DNA from: Hemerocallis citrina
Lineage: Eukaryota; Streptophyta; Magnoliopsida; Asparagales; Asphodelaceae
Length of the DNA: 64,000 nucleotides
Direction: 5' to 3'
Assembly: GCA_017893485.1 (NCBI GenBank)
Contig: CM030362.1
Span: 261,692,255 to 261,756,254, forward strand
Of the stretch, positions 22,301 through 34,198 are shown one piece after another; positions within the stretch are counted from its first letter, which is position 1, and every line of letters starts with the position of its first letter. The translations under genes were made by a program, and so were the position numbers. Under the pieces are notes generated by a model. That model saw only the letters and a program-made list of their open reading frames with translations, was not told the origin of the DNA and did no database searches.

Positions 22301-23034
22301 CATGCTTACCTGTTATATAATAACCTGTACATGCTACTTGACACCTGTTCACCTGTTCATCTGTTACCTGTTTACCTGTACTTGCTACCGGTATACCTGT
22401 ATACCTGAATACCTGTTTACCTGCTTGCTTGACACATGATACATGTTACCTATACCCTGTTAGTATCATGTTACTTGATTTTGTTCCTGATTCATGTTAG
22501 TTATCCTGCTCTGTTATATCTATTCCATGTTATGTTTGTTTCTACTGTTATTTGTTACCATTTCCCTGTACTTGTGCCCACTACAAGTGGCCCATAACTT
22601 GCATTGACGGGCATTTTGTTTTCTTTTCCTCTTCCTGTAATTTATTAAATTGCAGATTTTGGAGATCAGCTGCCAGATGGAGTAGGTGATATGAGATACT
22701 AGATGCTGGAGTTCTTGCTACTACTATTATTATTTCCTGTTGCTTTTGAAAATTGTATCTGTTACTTAGATTATTTTTTATTTGGGCAATGTGACCCAAG
22801 ATTATTGACTTGTTCAGATCTGGTTTATTTGAGATTATTATATTTTGTTTCAAGTAAATTCCTGTTGGTTTATTGATTCATATGTGCATGCGTGTTGACT
22901 TCTCTTGCTTCCTACTCTGATTTTTTTGTGCTTGTTGTAAAAATCCTGACAGCCTATGGATGATGAAAATCATTCGCTGGGCTTAGTCACGTACCCGTAT
23001 TCCGTATTCTCTTTTTGGAAAGCGGGGCATAACA
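19320..23034 (+). mobile_element. Solo LTR (3715 bp) of a gypsy retrotransposon
   Basis: Begins TGTAACCCATG and ends GGGGCATAACA, with an exact 5-bp TSD gatcg at 19315-19319 and 23035-23039. Inside there is a TATA-like run (ctctctatatatatattacc, 19852-19870), a GC-rich leader-like region (19880-20420) and cctgttacctg short repeats (21940-22450). No internal coding region is present, so it is a product of LTR-LTR recombination. The long LTR and the GGGGC-TAACA end suggest a Del/Tekay chromovirus. ORFs within it are not considered genes. Confidence 0.9.
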
Positions 23035-25119
23035 GATCGTCTCTGTCCCAACTCTTTTTCTTAATTCTACTTCAAATCCAACAAAAAAAATGTCGATTCG
23101 ACATTTTATTGGTAGGCTCAAACAAAGGGACAAGCTAGTTCTGATCATGGCAATAGAGGCAAACAACCTGAATCGGATACTCAAGATGTGGATTTAAGCG
23201 ATCCAACATTGTAGACACCGATAGTCGACAATCGACCTCATATCTGTAAGAATATTACTGAAATATCTTTTGGTGGATTTTGTAACTTTAGGGGAAGTTG
23301 GAATGGTCCAATCAAAGCTTACAAGATATGCTCTCATATCCCAATAGTGAAAGAAATAATTGATAATACTAACTGGCAGCATTTTTTTACAATTGATACG
23401 GAGAAATCACCCCATAAGACTGTCGAGGCTTTGGTTGAGAGATGGTGGGATATTACCCACACATTTCATCTTCCGTGTTGTGAGTTGGGATTTACCTCGT
23501 TGGATTGGGCGATGTTAATAGGATTATCCATTGGACTCGGAGATCAACCACCATGTAACGACAAGGAATTTCCATTCGAATTAGTACAGTCCCACTTCTT
23601 TCCTGAACTTACTTCCGATGATTGGAAGTCTCAGAGAATACGTTGTTCGTTCCAGAAGAAATATTTTCACAGTAGTGTGATTGAGGAAGAAAAAATTGAC
23701 AACGATAAAGCCATGAGAGTCGCTAGGGCATTTTTTTTTACGTTTTGGGTGAATTCATTTTCGCCAATGGTGCTTCCGTTATTAGGTGTGGTTGGCTTGA
23801 AGCCCTTGAAGATCTGACTAAAATTGGCACATTTGATTGGGGTAGTCAAGCTTTGGCATTATTATACATGTCTCTGGATTCTTGTTTCAAGAATAAAGTG
23901 AAAACATTCAACAGCCCATGGCAAGTACTGGAGGTAATTTTATTAATTAGAGTACTTATTTAAACTTTTAAATACTCATATATTCCATACTAATACATCT
24001 TTATATTCTCAGTACTGGGCATATGAACATACACATGTGTGTGTTCCAATCAGTGTAACAATGGGAAATGTTACCGATACATTGTAAGCCGCTGACAAAA
24101 AGCTAAAAATAACACGTTGGAACAAAAGTGAATTGGAGTATCGAAGAACATATCAGGTTATGTACAATATATCTATAGCTAGTTACTAATTAGAGATGCG
24201 GACTTCGGCATCAATTATATGGCAACCGTATTTGGGATCTTCACATGAGGGTGAGCATGATATTATGCTCGCAAATATCATGTCTCGTCACCAAGTTGTT
24301 TTCCTGTTTTGCGAACAGGTAAATGTTCATATTTGTCACTTTATCCATTGTTATATTTACCGAGTCGTTTAGCATATGTTCAATTTTCTAAATTACTAAT
24401 TATGTTGTAGGATGTTTGGTATCTTGGAGATCGGTGTTATCGTCAATTGACTGAGATTATAGTAATATCAAGAAAACCACCGGTTGTTATGTTTAGAATA
24501 CCAGCACAAGATATATGTCCACCTATTGGTGCTTCACATTTGGTCCAGCCTGTAACCCAACGTATATACGATAAGTATTGGGCCAAAGTATCAGTAGGTG
24601 CTATTATGAAGAAAGTCTCGCATGCGGCAAATATTGATTTCATTGAACCAGCTAGCATTAATGATCTGACTGCAAAATTACCCTTTCCTGCTCCACCATT
24701 TTAGGCTCCTTCAGAGTACGTAACACAACCATTTCCGGAACAGCCTGACTACGGGGAGTGCGTAGTGGAATTGCCATTGTATTCCGAGGGTACAGTTACG
24801 AGAAGTTACCCACGTGAACCTATTCATTTAGTACACAGCGATTCAAATTCTTATGTGAGTTTATTTACAACATTCATACCTTAGATTTTTTTTTTCAAAA
24901 TGACTATATTTACATATGAAATGTAATAGGAAGAACTGTACCAAGAACATGCTCAATCAGCTAATATGGAGGCACAATTACGAATGCTCATTCTATCAGA
25001 AACAGTATTAAGGTCATCAATTCCAACTCAAGTTCTCGATCATCGGAGATGAATATCAGGAGATCGCCTATAACAGTCGGGTCGGCGGGCCTTGCATGTA
25101 ATACCCCAGATATATAATA

Positions 25120-25194
<75 letters not shown>
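25120..25194. repeat. (TA)n microsatellite
   Basis: Uninterrupted TA dinucleotide run directly left of the MITE. Related runs lie at 25366-25437, 25525-25572 and 34157-34196. Confidence 0.95.
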
Positions 25195-25196
<2 letters not shown>

Positions 25197-25362
25197 GTAA
25201 AAGGGATATGAGCAACTTGCTCATTTAGTAAATGAGCGATTGATTATGAGGCATGCATGTGATACATTGGACAACTAACCCTTTAAGGATTTTCCAATCA
25301 CATGTCTGCCACATCATTAATTGCTCATTTACTAAATGAGCAAGTTGCTCATACCCCTTTTT

Positions 25363-25365
<3 letters not shown>
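25195..25365. mobile_element. MITE (171 bp) inserted in a TA tract
   Basis: Ends GGGTAAAAGGGATATGAGCA and, in reverse complement, GGGAAAAAGGGGTATGAGCA; the inverted repeat continues for about 43 bp (…ACTTGCTCATTTAGTAAATG). It is absent from the 3' LTR, so it arrived after the Tekay insertion. The TSD cannot be read because the target is a TA run; Tc1/mariner (TA) and Mutator-type targets are both possible. Confidence 0.85.
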
Positions 25366-25429
<64 letters not shown>

Positions 25430-25437
<8 letters not shown>

Positions 25438-25527
25438 TATTATATATTATATATATATAAGTATTATATATATATCGGGTATGGCCGATATATATATATA
25501 ATACTTATATATATATAATATATAATA

Positions 25528-25532
<5 letters not shown>
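25430..25532. repeat. AT-rich palindrome in the Tekay 5' LTR
   Basis: The sequence ataagtattatata ... tatatatcgg is mirrored around gtat at about 25480-25483 (ggccgatata ... tataatacttat), giving arms of about 45 bp. It is missing from the 3' LTR and probably arose by slippage or inverted duplication within the TA tract. Confidence 0.7.
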
Positions 25533-25575
<43 letters not shown>

Positions 25576-28500
25576 CTGAATGTATATTTATATTGCAGTG
25601 TTTGTTTGATTGTATACGTATGATTGATGTGAGGTGCATTTATTGTTTGCGGGGCGGTTAGTGTGGATGGTTGCATTCCTGACAATGCGCGAGAATGAGA
25701 TGGACCGATGCTAGTATATGTACTAGTTTTGAGTTCGGTACGTATACAAATATGCAATTGTATGAAGCTACAATGGGTATACTTTGCATACACTCAAATC
25801 TAACCTCTCATGTCTCATTTAGGGCTTGATCAAGACCAAATAATTTCAGCCCAACTCCAACTCAAAACCAAGAGCTAAGACATGGTTTTGTTCAAAACCA
25901 CCTAGCCTACCCCCTACCCTTCCTACCCTATGGGCCGGCCAACAAACACCCCCCCCCTCTCTCTTTCCTCCCTCTTTCCTGACTCCCCTTCTCATTAAAA
26001 CCCTTTTTTCCCCTCCCAAGCTCTGGAATTTTCAGAAGAGAAAGAAAGGAAAAAGAGAAAGTGAAGGAGAGAAAGAAAGGAGCCAAAGTGAAGAGGAGTT
26101 CTCAACTTGGAGTAGGTTCTTTGGAGGAGCAAGCTCAAGACAACCACCACTTCTCAAGCCAACTCAGGGTGTGGAGTTCTCTAATCTTTTCTTGTTCATT
26201 CTTGATAATTTTCTTGCATGCATGAGTAGTAGTAGTTCAGAAATGGTTGATTTAAGAGTAGATTGTTAGTAATATAAAACTAGAACAGAAACTATGATCT
26301 GAATGTCATTTTCTAGATTTTTTCGTGAACAAACTATTTGGAATTTGATGATTAAACTTTCAAAGATTGATCTCATACATGTCTAGTAGATGCATGATTT
26401 ATTTCGGAATTTTCTGATGAAATTTGATATTTTAATAAAATCCATTTTGTGGGCAGAGCGGTAAGGCAGGAACAAGATCTGTTTACTGTGATAACTGAGC
26501 TTGTGGGAATTCTTATAATTAATTGGCACCTGATCTATGGCTAAAGTTTTTACCATGTCTTCTTGCATGTATCTAGACTCTACGGTAAAATCATAAAATT
26601 ATTTGGATAATGTTTCATACATGTTCAAAATTAATCAATCAACAGTAGTTAAGATTGTAACTGAAGAACAGCAGGATCTTTATGCATGTTTGAAATAGGC
26701 AGAACTCAATGATTAATTAGAATTTGGATATGATTTTTTTTGCATGTTTTTCACAATGATGTCTAGTTTCTGTAATGCAAACTTGGTGACCAGTTGTTAA
26801 GCATATGATTTATGATGTATTTTTTAGCATGTACTGTGTTTAACTCTGTCAGAATAGACACCTTGATAAGATGATACATTTGAGGCTCGGTAAGAGCAGA
26901 TTTTGAGAAAGTGTTCTGTTAGGGAATTGTAGTAGACATCTAGAAATTTCCAACAAGCCTTATTTTAGAAAATTCCTATGAGTAGATTATTTAATATGAT
27001 TTTTGTAAGACTAGATAGAAGCCAGGTTTTGAGCTGAAGGCTCTGTTTGAGTAAGACTTAGTGTGTGGTTCTGTACACCTGAGAATAATGTCTGTTTTAG
27101 GGTGATCAAATGATATAATTTAGATTGGTGATCAACTAAGAAGTTGTAGAAGACATTCACACCTTTCCAAAGATCCTGGATTGGTAGTATTCCGATGAGC
27201 AGGTAGGACCTTATGCTATTGGTAAGGTGCAGCAGTGTATAGGAAGTACACAGGTTGAGCTTGTGAGGTCAATTTGAGGATTTAGATGACTGAATCTGAG
27301 GTGATGATCAACTAGAGAGTTGTAGCATAGGTCTTTACCTTTCTAGATTGGGCTTGAACACCCAAATCTTAGTTGTATTGTGGGAGTTATGATCTTTTTA
27401 AGTTTCAGACAGAACACCATTAGTATGGTTTAGTCATGGTTTTGGCTAAGTATTGGTAGAACCATTCCCCTTGTGTACCTTAGAGTTGATAACTCATTAT
27501 TTGGGGATGAATGGTGTCTTTTGGCTAGTCTTGTTGGTGTGACTCCTATGGAGGTTTGTTATGACTCGAGTTAGTCACTAGGTTAGGGTGATACCCTATG
27601 CCTATCGACCCTAGATATAAACTTCCATCGAGGCGTTGGAAATACTAGTGGTGCCGTCAAGTTGCATTTCATGCCGGTTAAGGATGAATGCGGGCCATGG
27701 TAAGGGATGACTCCAAGCTATGGGAGGTGGCGTGCGGGACTTGTGTCGCAAGGGCCAGTAGTCGATGGGCAGAGTTTGGGTGGCAGTCATCTTTTACTTG
27801 AATGGTTAGAGTGAGTCTTGGATTAGAGGGATGTATTAGGGGTATTGTACATTGCATTAGTACTAGCTGACATAGTCGGGTGTTGTACTTTTCCTATTGT
27901 AGGGATATGGTTTCGGTTCTCAGGTTTTGAGTTCATGATCTTGTATCTCAATCTGTTAATTCCCAAAGAGCCAGAGTAAGGAACGGGAGGTGCTCTTGTC
28001 GGATAGGGGGATTTGACCCTCAAAGCCTTCATGTTCCTATGCGCATGGGTTTATTCTATCATTGACATCATTAGGTGCATGGCCTGTACCGGAAAATATT
28101 CACGGCTTTTTGAGTAAGGTCCGTACGTGGGTACTAAATTGAAAATACGACCACCACTTTAGGGACTGCAGACCGAATGACTGCAACCTCATCAGATATG
28201 GAAATCTATTGGGAATAGGTTGAGTACAAGTGTATGATGCATGGCGAGGGTTTGAAAACCTGAATTGTGGAGAAAGACGGCTAGATTTGAGGACGTATGT
28301 AGTATGCGATGCATTCGTTTCCAAAGTCTTGCTTGCATTAGCAGTAGGCATGTGATTGATGCATCTAGCTGTAGAATCATGGCATACAACTGCATTATAA
28401 CCCGAATCCATTAACCCCTAGTTTGTCACCTCACTTTTCTCTTTTGCATAAAATTATGGTTGTGATTGTTAGCTTGGAGATCGCTGTTATTATCAACATT

Positions 28501-28788
28501 GCGTCTGTCGAAGTACTGACGTTCCCACCTTATAGGTATCCGAAGCTCATTCACAGGTATAGCAGAGCTCGAGATGATCCAAGCATCCAAGGGAAATATT
28601 CAAGTGTTATTATATTGTTGTAAATCTTGTAATTTTATTTGGATATTGTAACACTTGTATGTAACATTTAAATGGAATAAAAGTTTTAATTTTCCTGTAC
28701 TTTTCTGTGATTGTGGCTATTTTGAAGTTCGACTCCTGGAGTAGGGTCTCAGATTTTCAGTATGGAGATTTAGGGCGCTACAGAGTTT

Positions 28789-28800
28789 TGGTATCAGAGC
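28789..28800 (+). other. Primer binding site of the Tekay element
   Basis: TGGTATCAGAGC, an exact match to the complement of the initiator methionine tRNA 3' end, six bases after the 5' LTR. Confidence 0.95.
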
Positions 28801-28965
28801 AGACTTCAAATATTAGTCCAACACATTATGATAATTAGACTTGGATGTGTTGCGAGAGTTGGGTTAGTCAGATAGTTGATGATTATAATTCATAATGTTG
28901 CTTTTACAACTTATGGTTTATAATTTTTTCTATATCTGGACTGATTCCCATAATTTCTCTTGCAG

Positions 28966-29379
28966 ATGCCAGACATGGACAATGGACACTCGAACGGTTG
29001 GACCGATGGAAATGGTCTTGCACCCCCACTCCCACCTCCATCTCCACAGCCCACGACCGTAGTGCAGGCCATCACTATGTTATTCCAGGAGCTAGCTGCT
29101 TATAAATGGAGCCATGGGCAGTTGGAGGATCGCTTTGAGTACCTCGCACAGGCATTGATAACTGCCGAGAGGAGGGTGGCCAAGATGGAAAGGGCCAAGC
29201 GGAAGTGGAAGCCGAGGGTGATACTGTTGAAGCACCGGTATGAGGAAAGGTTGGGACAGTTGCAGAGCCGATATCTGACGTTGAGGTCACAGATCTGCAA
29301 TATCCAGGATCTGCTGGGTAGGTTGACTGCCGAGGGTAGCTCTGAGGATGGCGACTCACCAAGGATGGGAGAGCAGTAA
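28966..29379 (+). CDS. Extra 137-aa coiled-coil ORF upstream of gag in the Tekay element
   Basis: An intact frame starting MPDMDNGHSNGWTDGNG between the PBS and gag. It has a proline-rich stretch (residues about 21-32), then a Leu/Arg/Glu-rich helix (LITAERRVAKMERAKRKWKP, EERLGQLQSRYLTLRS) likely to form a coiled coil, and an acidic Ser/Gly end. The ATG directly follows a splice-acceptor-like tttctcttgcag. No nucleic-acid-binding motif is seen. It stays open although gag-pol next to it has many stops. Function is unknown; an accessory protein or an N-terminal exon joined to gag by splicing are both possible, as is chance. Confidence 0.5.
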   Translation: MPDMDNGHSNGWTDGNGLAPPLPPPSPQPTTVVQAITMLFQELAAYKWSHGQLEDRFEYLAQALITAERRVAKMERAKRKWKPRVILLKHRYEERLGQLQSRYLTLRSQICNIQDLLGRLTAEGSSEDGDSPRMGEQ

Positions 29380-29629
29380 TCTCTCTTAGTGGCATGAGAT
29401 TTCTTTTGATGTGTATAGATTACAATCTTTTTAAATAGCTAGGCTGACTTGCTATTTTTTTTAATGGGTGTAGTATGAACCCATTGGATGATGACATGAC
29501 TGTATTGATGGCAATATCATTGTAAACCCCTTTTGAATGAATGGAACTAGTATGTTTTTTGACCAATGCTAGTGTTTTATGGGTTTTGCATTACTATTGT
29601 TGTTTGATGATGTTGGTATTAACTTTCAG
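29380..29629. other. Leader between the extra ORF and gag
   Basis: T-rich noncoding spacer ending in an acceptor-like ttaactttcag right before the gag ATG. Confidence 0.4.
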
Positions 29630-30660
29630 ATGGCAAGAAGGACCAGAAGCAACCGGAGCGACCAGACTGAAGCCGAAGGCAGTGGAGCCAATAGTACTGG
29701 CCTTGATGTGAGGGAAGAATTCGCTCGGGTATACTAGATGATTGGAGCTTTTGTGGAGGCTAGCAAGAACCAAGCGCCGCCAAAAGGAGCACCAGGAGTT
29801 GCTGTTAATGCAAATCCGGTAAAGATGGTGGAATCATTCAAGAGGATGAAACTACCAGTCTTCGAAGGACAGGCCGACCCCACAGCCGCTGACGACGACT
29901 GGATACATCAGGTGGAGACGGTATTCGAAGTGTTGGTGACTCCAAAAGATAGCAAGGTTTGTTTAGCCACAATCTTGTCGGAGAACGACGCCGGAGTTTG
30001 GTGGCAGTCCGTAAAGTGTGGTCTTGGAGAAGGTCAGATCACTTGGGAAGATTTCCTTAAGGATTTTCGACAACACTATTTTTCCATGGATGTGAAAGAA
30101 GAAAAAGCAATGGAGTTCCACGATTGAAGCAGGGAAATATGTCTGTCAGGGAATACGAGATAAAGTTTTCTCAGCTATCGAGGTATGCACCGGAGATGGT
30201 TCAGGAAGAAGCAAAGAAGTACTAGAGGTTTAAGAAAGGTCTTAGGCCTGGACTGAGGTCGAGGATGGTTTCGTTGGGCATTCACCGATTCGACAAGCTG
30301 GTGAGGCGAGCTGCGGTGACAGAGTCAGACATGAACCAGAGTCAAGGAAGGATGGAGTTTTGGAAAAAAGGGAAGAGATCCACCCTAGCATCCAAATTCA
30401 AGAAGCAAGGCAAGAGTCAGAATTTCCAGAAACCAGTGCTAATATGGGAGGGTTCAAGCCCGAAAGCTGCTTCCACTGTGGAGAGCAGGGACACTTCAAG
30501 GTTCAACGCTCCAGGAGGAATGCACAGAGTTGTTTCCAGTGCGGGCTAGAAGGGCATATTAAGCTGAATTGTCCCCAAAAATCAAGGAACAACAATAGGG
30601 CAAGGTCGGGAGCAACCGACAGTGGAAAGAAGTATATGCGTCAAGGAGGGTGTTCGCCTT
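29630..30660 (+). pseudogene. Tekay gag, broken
   Basis: Starts MARRTRSNRSDQTEAEGSG. It includes the retrotransposon gag core (DDWIHQVETVFEVL, GVWWQSVKCGL, TWEDFLKDFRQHYFSMDVKE) and two zinc knuckles: CFHCGEQGHFKVQR, in which the last Cys is Arg, and CFQCGLEGHIKLNC, complete. Gag would form the capsid. Damage: TAG at 29735-29737, a one-base deletion near 30124, TAG in the phrase KKY-stop-RFKKGL (about 30221) and another frameshift before the knuckles. Not functional. Confidence 0.9.
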
Positions 30661-30701
30661 GACCAAGAAGGATGCTGAAGAAGATGTAGGGGTAATTACT
30701 G

Positions 30702-30783
30702 GTATGTAAGGAAATGGTGTAATGAAGTTCTAAGTTGTATTTTGGGTTTTTGGGAGTTGATGAAGGATGAACTTTTGTAACAG
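30702..30783 (+). other. Intron-like segment between the gag knuckles and protease
   Basis: Starts GTATGTAAGG and ends TTTTTGTAACAG. Removing its 82 bases joins VITG to [11 protein letters not shown] in frame, just ahead of the protease active site. It contains stops (TAA, TGA), so unspliced RNA could not yield pol here. This is inferred from the splice-site consensus only. Confidence 0.45.
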
Positions 30784-33700
30784 GACAAATATATATAAAT
30801 GGAATTTTGGCTAAGTCTTGTTCGATTGTGGATCGACTCATTCTTTTGTGTCAAATTCTTTTTCGAGAAAATTAAGATGCACACAAGAGACAATTCTAAA
30901 TTTAGCTTTGATGGTGGATACGCCATCGGGGGCAACCCTCACTACAGATCTGTGCTATAGGGGATGTAAACTCAAGATCAACGGAGAAACCCTATGTATC
31001 GATTTGTTAGAATTGGGTTTTGCTGGAACAGATGTAATTATTGGTATGGATTGGATGTCAAGGCACAAGGCTAGCATCGACTACAAGGAGAAGAAAGTAG
31101 TCATCTCAGCCGAAGGAGTGGAACTTGTATTGCACGGAGAGAAGAGATCGAGAGCAACGATCATTGCAGCTACTAGTGAAGTGCGAGTACTTGAAGAGGT
31201 GAACAAGATACCAGTGGTGAGAAATTTTCCACTCGTATTCTTGGAGGATTTACCTGGACTTCCCCCACACCAGGATGTCGAGTTTAGCATCACAGTTAAA
31301 CTAGGTAGTGCTCCAGTATCCAAAGCACCTTATAGAATGGCGCCAGTAGAGCAGAATGAGGTCAAGAAGCAGATTGAGAAATTCTTGCAGAAAGGATTCA
31401 TCAGACCCAGTGCATCACCTTGGGGACCACCAGTATTGCTTTTTAAGAAGAAGGACGGATCAGCCAGGATGCATATTGATTATCGGAAATTGAATAAGGT
31501 CACTATTCGGAACAAATACCCAATTTCCAGGATCGATGATTTGTTCGATCAGCTTTAGGGAGCAGTAGTATTTTCCAGGATTGATCTACGGTCCAGATAT
31601 CATCAAGTGCGAGTCATGAAGGAGGATGTACCTAAGATAGCCTTTCAGACTCGGCATGGACACAATGAGTTCTTGGTTATGCCGTTTGGAGTGACTAATG
31701 CTCCAGCAATCTTTATGGACTTGATGAACAGAATTCTACGTCTGTTTATCGACTCTTTTGTTGTGGTCTTCATCGACGACATTTAGATGTATTCAAGGAC
31801 AGGAGAGGATCATGCTGAACATCTGATAGCAGTCCTGAGCAAGTTACAAGAACATCAATTATATGCCAAGTTGTCCAAGTGTGAGTTCTGGAAATCGGAA
31901 GTTGCATTTCTAGGTCATATCCTTTCTAAGGAGGGAGTGGCAATGGATCCCCAGAAGATTGAAGCAGTCAAAAAATGGCAACAGGCGAAGACGGTGAAGG
32001 AAGTGAGGAGTTTTCTAGGTATGACTAGGTATTACCGGAAGTTTATCTAGAATTATGCAAGGATAGCTGCACCCCTTACAACGTTGACTAAAAAGAACCA
32101 AAGTTTCGACTGGATAGAGAAGTATGAAGATGGTTTCCAAGAACTAAAGAACGGATTGATCTCTGCACCGATATTGGTTTTACCTCAGGAAGACAAGGAC
32201 TATGTCATCTACAATGATGCATCTTATTTGGGGTTCGGATGTGTGCTGATGGAGGAGGAGCAAGGTGATAGCTTATGAATCAAGACAGCTACGACCACAT
32301 GAGAAGAACAACCCGACTCACGACTTGGAACTTGCAGCCATAATCTTTGTATACAATGACCATAAGGGTTTGAAGTATATCTACCAGTAGAAGGACCTCA
32401 ATTTGAGGCAGAGGAGATGGTTGGAAGTACTCGAAGACATCAGGCCTGAATCATATATCATCCAGGAAAGGCTAACGTGGTAGCAAATGCGCTCAGCAGG
32501 AAGAGAAGTGTGGCTACACTGGTAGTGACCCGGGAGGAGCTAGATGAAGAGATTAGGCAAGCATGCATTGAAGTTGTTGCTCAGCACTTAAGTGCAGTTT
32601 TGCGTAGTTGGTATTACAGAAAAGCTTGAATGAGCAGGTGAAGAAGGCTCAAACTGAAGACCCGAAAATATGAAGAAGCAAATGCATGAAGGGAGATTGC
32701 CCAAATTCAGTATAAGAAAAGGTTCACTATGGTTTGGCAACAGACTGTGTATACCAAAGGACAAGGAGTTGAGAGAAGACATCATGAAGAAAGCTCACTC
32801 CACTTTGCTTGCGATTCACCCCGGAAGCACCAAGATGTATTGTGATATAAAACAGTACTATTGGTGGTCAGGGATGAAGCGAGACATAGCAAAGTTCGTG
32901 ACTAAAGGTTTGACGTGCCAATAAGTTAAGGCCGAGAATCAGAAACCAGGAGGATTGCTATAGCTTCTACCCATTCCAGAGTGGAAATGGGAGAACATCA
33001 GTATCGATTTTATCACTGGATTACCCAGGAGACATAAAGGAAATGACTTGATATGGGTGATTGTGGATCGATTAACAAAGTCAGCACATTTTCTTTCAGT
33101 AAAGACGATCTGGTTAGTCGAGAAGATGGTCGAAGTCTACATTGAGAACATAGTGAAGCTACTTGGAGTGCCAGTGTCGATAGTATCCGACCGAGATGCA
33201 AGATTTACATCTCGATTCTGACAGAGTCTACAGTCAGCGTTAAGGACCAAAATAGATTTCAGCACAGCTTTTCATCCACAGACTGATGGACTGACAGAGA
33301 GAGTCAACAGGATCCTTGAAGACATGTTGAGGGCATGCATTTTGGACTTCAGAGAAAGTTGGGTGAAATACCTAGCCTTGGTAAAATTTGCTTACAATTA
33401 ACATTTATCAAGCAAGCATTGGCATGGCCTCTGTATGAAGCTTTATATGGCAGAAGATACAGAACACCCGTTTGTTGGTTCGAGGTAGGAGAGCAGCAGA
33501 TGTATGGGCCAGAGATCGTACAGCAAACATCGAAAAATATTGAGCTTATTCAAAAGAGGCTACAGGGAGTGCAGAGCAGGTAGAAGAGTTATGCCCACAA
33601 CCGCCGAAGAGAGCTGGAATTTGAGGAAGGCGATTTCGTATTTCTCAAGGTGTTGCCGACAAAAGGAGTAATCAGGTTTGGAAAAGGCGGGAAGTTAGCC

Positions 33701-34041
33701 CCGAGGTACATTGGACCATACAGGATTCTGAAGAGGATTTGCAGGATGGCTTATAAGTTGGAGTTACCGGCCGAGTTATCTCAAGTGCATGATGTGTTCC
33801 ACGTCTCTATGCTACGGAAGTATGTGTCGAATTCGAGCCATCAGATACCAGAGGTTTTGAAAGATTTGCAGATTAATCTTTCCTACAAGGAGCAACCAGT
33901 CGGGATACTTGATCATCAGGACAAGGTACTGAGGAATAAGGTCATCCCAATGGTCAAGATTCTCTAGAAGAACCAGTTCGTGGAAGAAGGCACGTAGGAG
34001 CCGGAGAGCCATATGAAGGCTTTGTATCCAGATTTGTTTTA
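30784..34041 (+). pseudogene. Tekay pol: protease, RT, RNase H, integrase, chromodomain; broken
   Basis: The protease has [11 protein letters not shown] (about 30823) and [15 protein letters not shown] runs from [20 protein letters not shown], through [20 protein letters not shown], to the active site VVFIDDI (31760-31784). RNase H starts near LPQEDKDYVIYNDASYLGF. Integrase has the HHCC zinc motif (about 32800-32925) and D, D, E in [18 protein letters not shown] and GLTERVN. The chromodomain-like end is IPMVKIL-stop-KNQFVEEGT-stop-EPE. Disabling changes: stops at about 31555, 31784, 32048, 32386, 32921, 32959, 33220, 33580, 33965 and 33995, plus frameshifts near 30813, 32273 and 33400. Most stops correspond to CAG-to-TAG or TGG-to-TAG/TGA changes. 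Confidence 0.92.
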
Positions 34042-34102
34042 GGTATTGTTTGTCTTTTTCTTTTCTTTTTCCCACTAGCATCATTCTGGGGACAAAACGA
34101 TT

Positions 34103-34119
34103 CTAAGGAGGGAGTAATG
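34103..34119 (+). other. Polypurine tract of the Tekay element
   Basis: ttctaaggagggagtaa directly before the 3' LTR start TGTAATACCCC. Confidence 0.85.
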
Positions 34120-34156
34120 TAATACCCCGGATAATATAATACTTATATATATATAA

Positions 34157-34198
<42 letters not shown>

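Larger units (their letters stand above)
25097..28782 (+). repeat. 5' LTR of the Tekay element
   Basis: 3686 bp, about 420 bp longer than the 3' LTR because of an inserted MITE and rearranged TA tracts near its start. Downstream of about 25590 it aligns with 34200-37381 with scattered substitutions. Confidence 0.92.

Noticed and set aside
24988..25518. Long open frames of alternating Tyr-Ile
   Set aside because: They are translations of TA microsatellites with no coding character.
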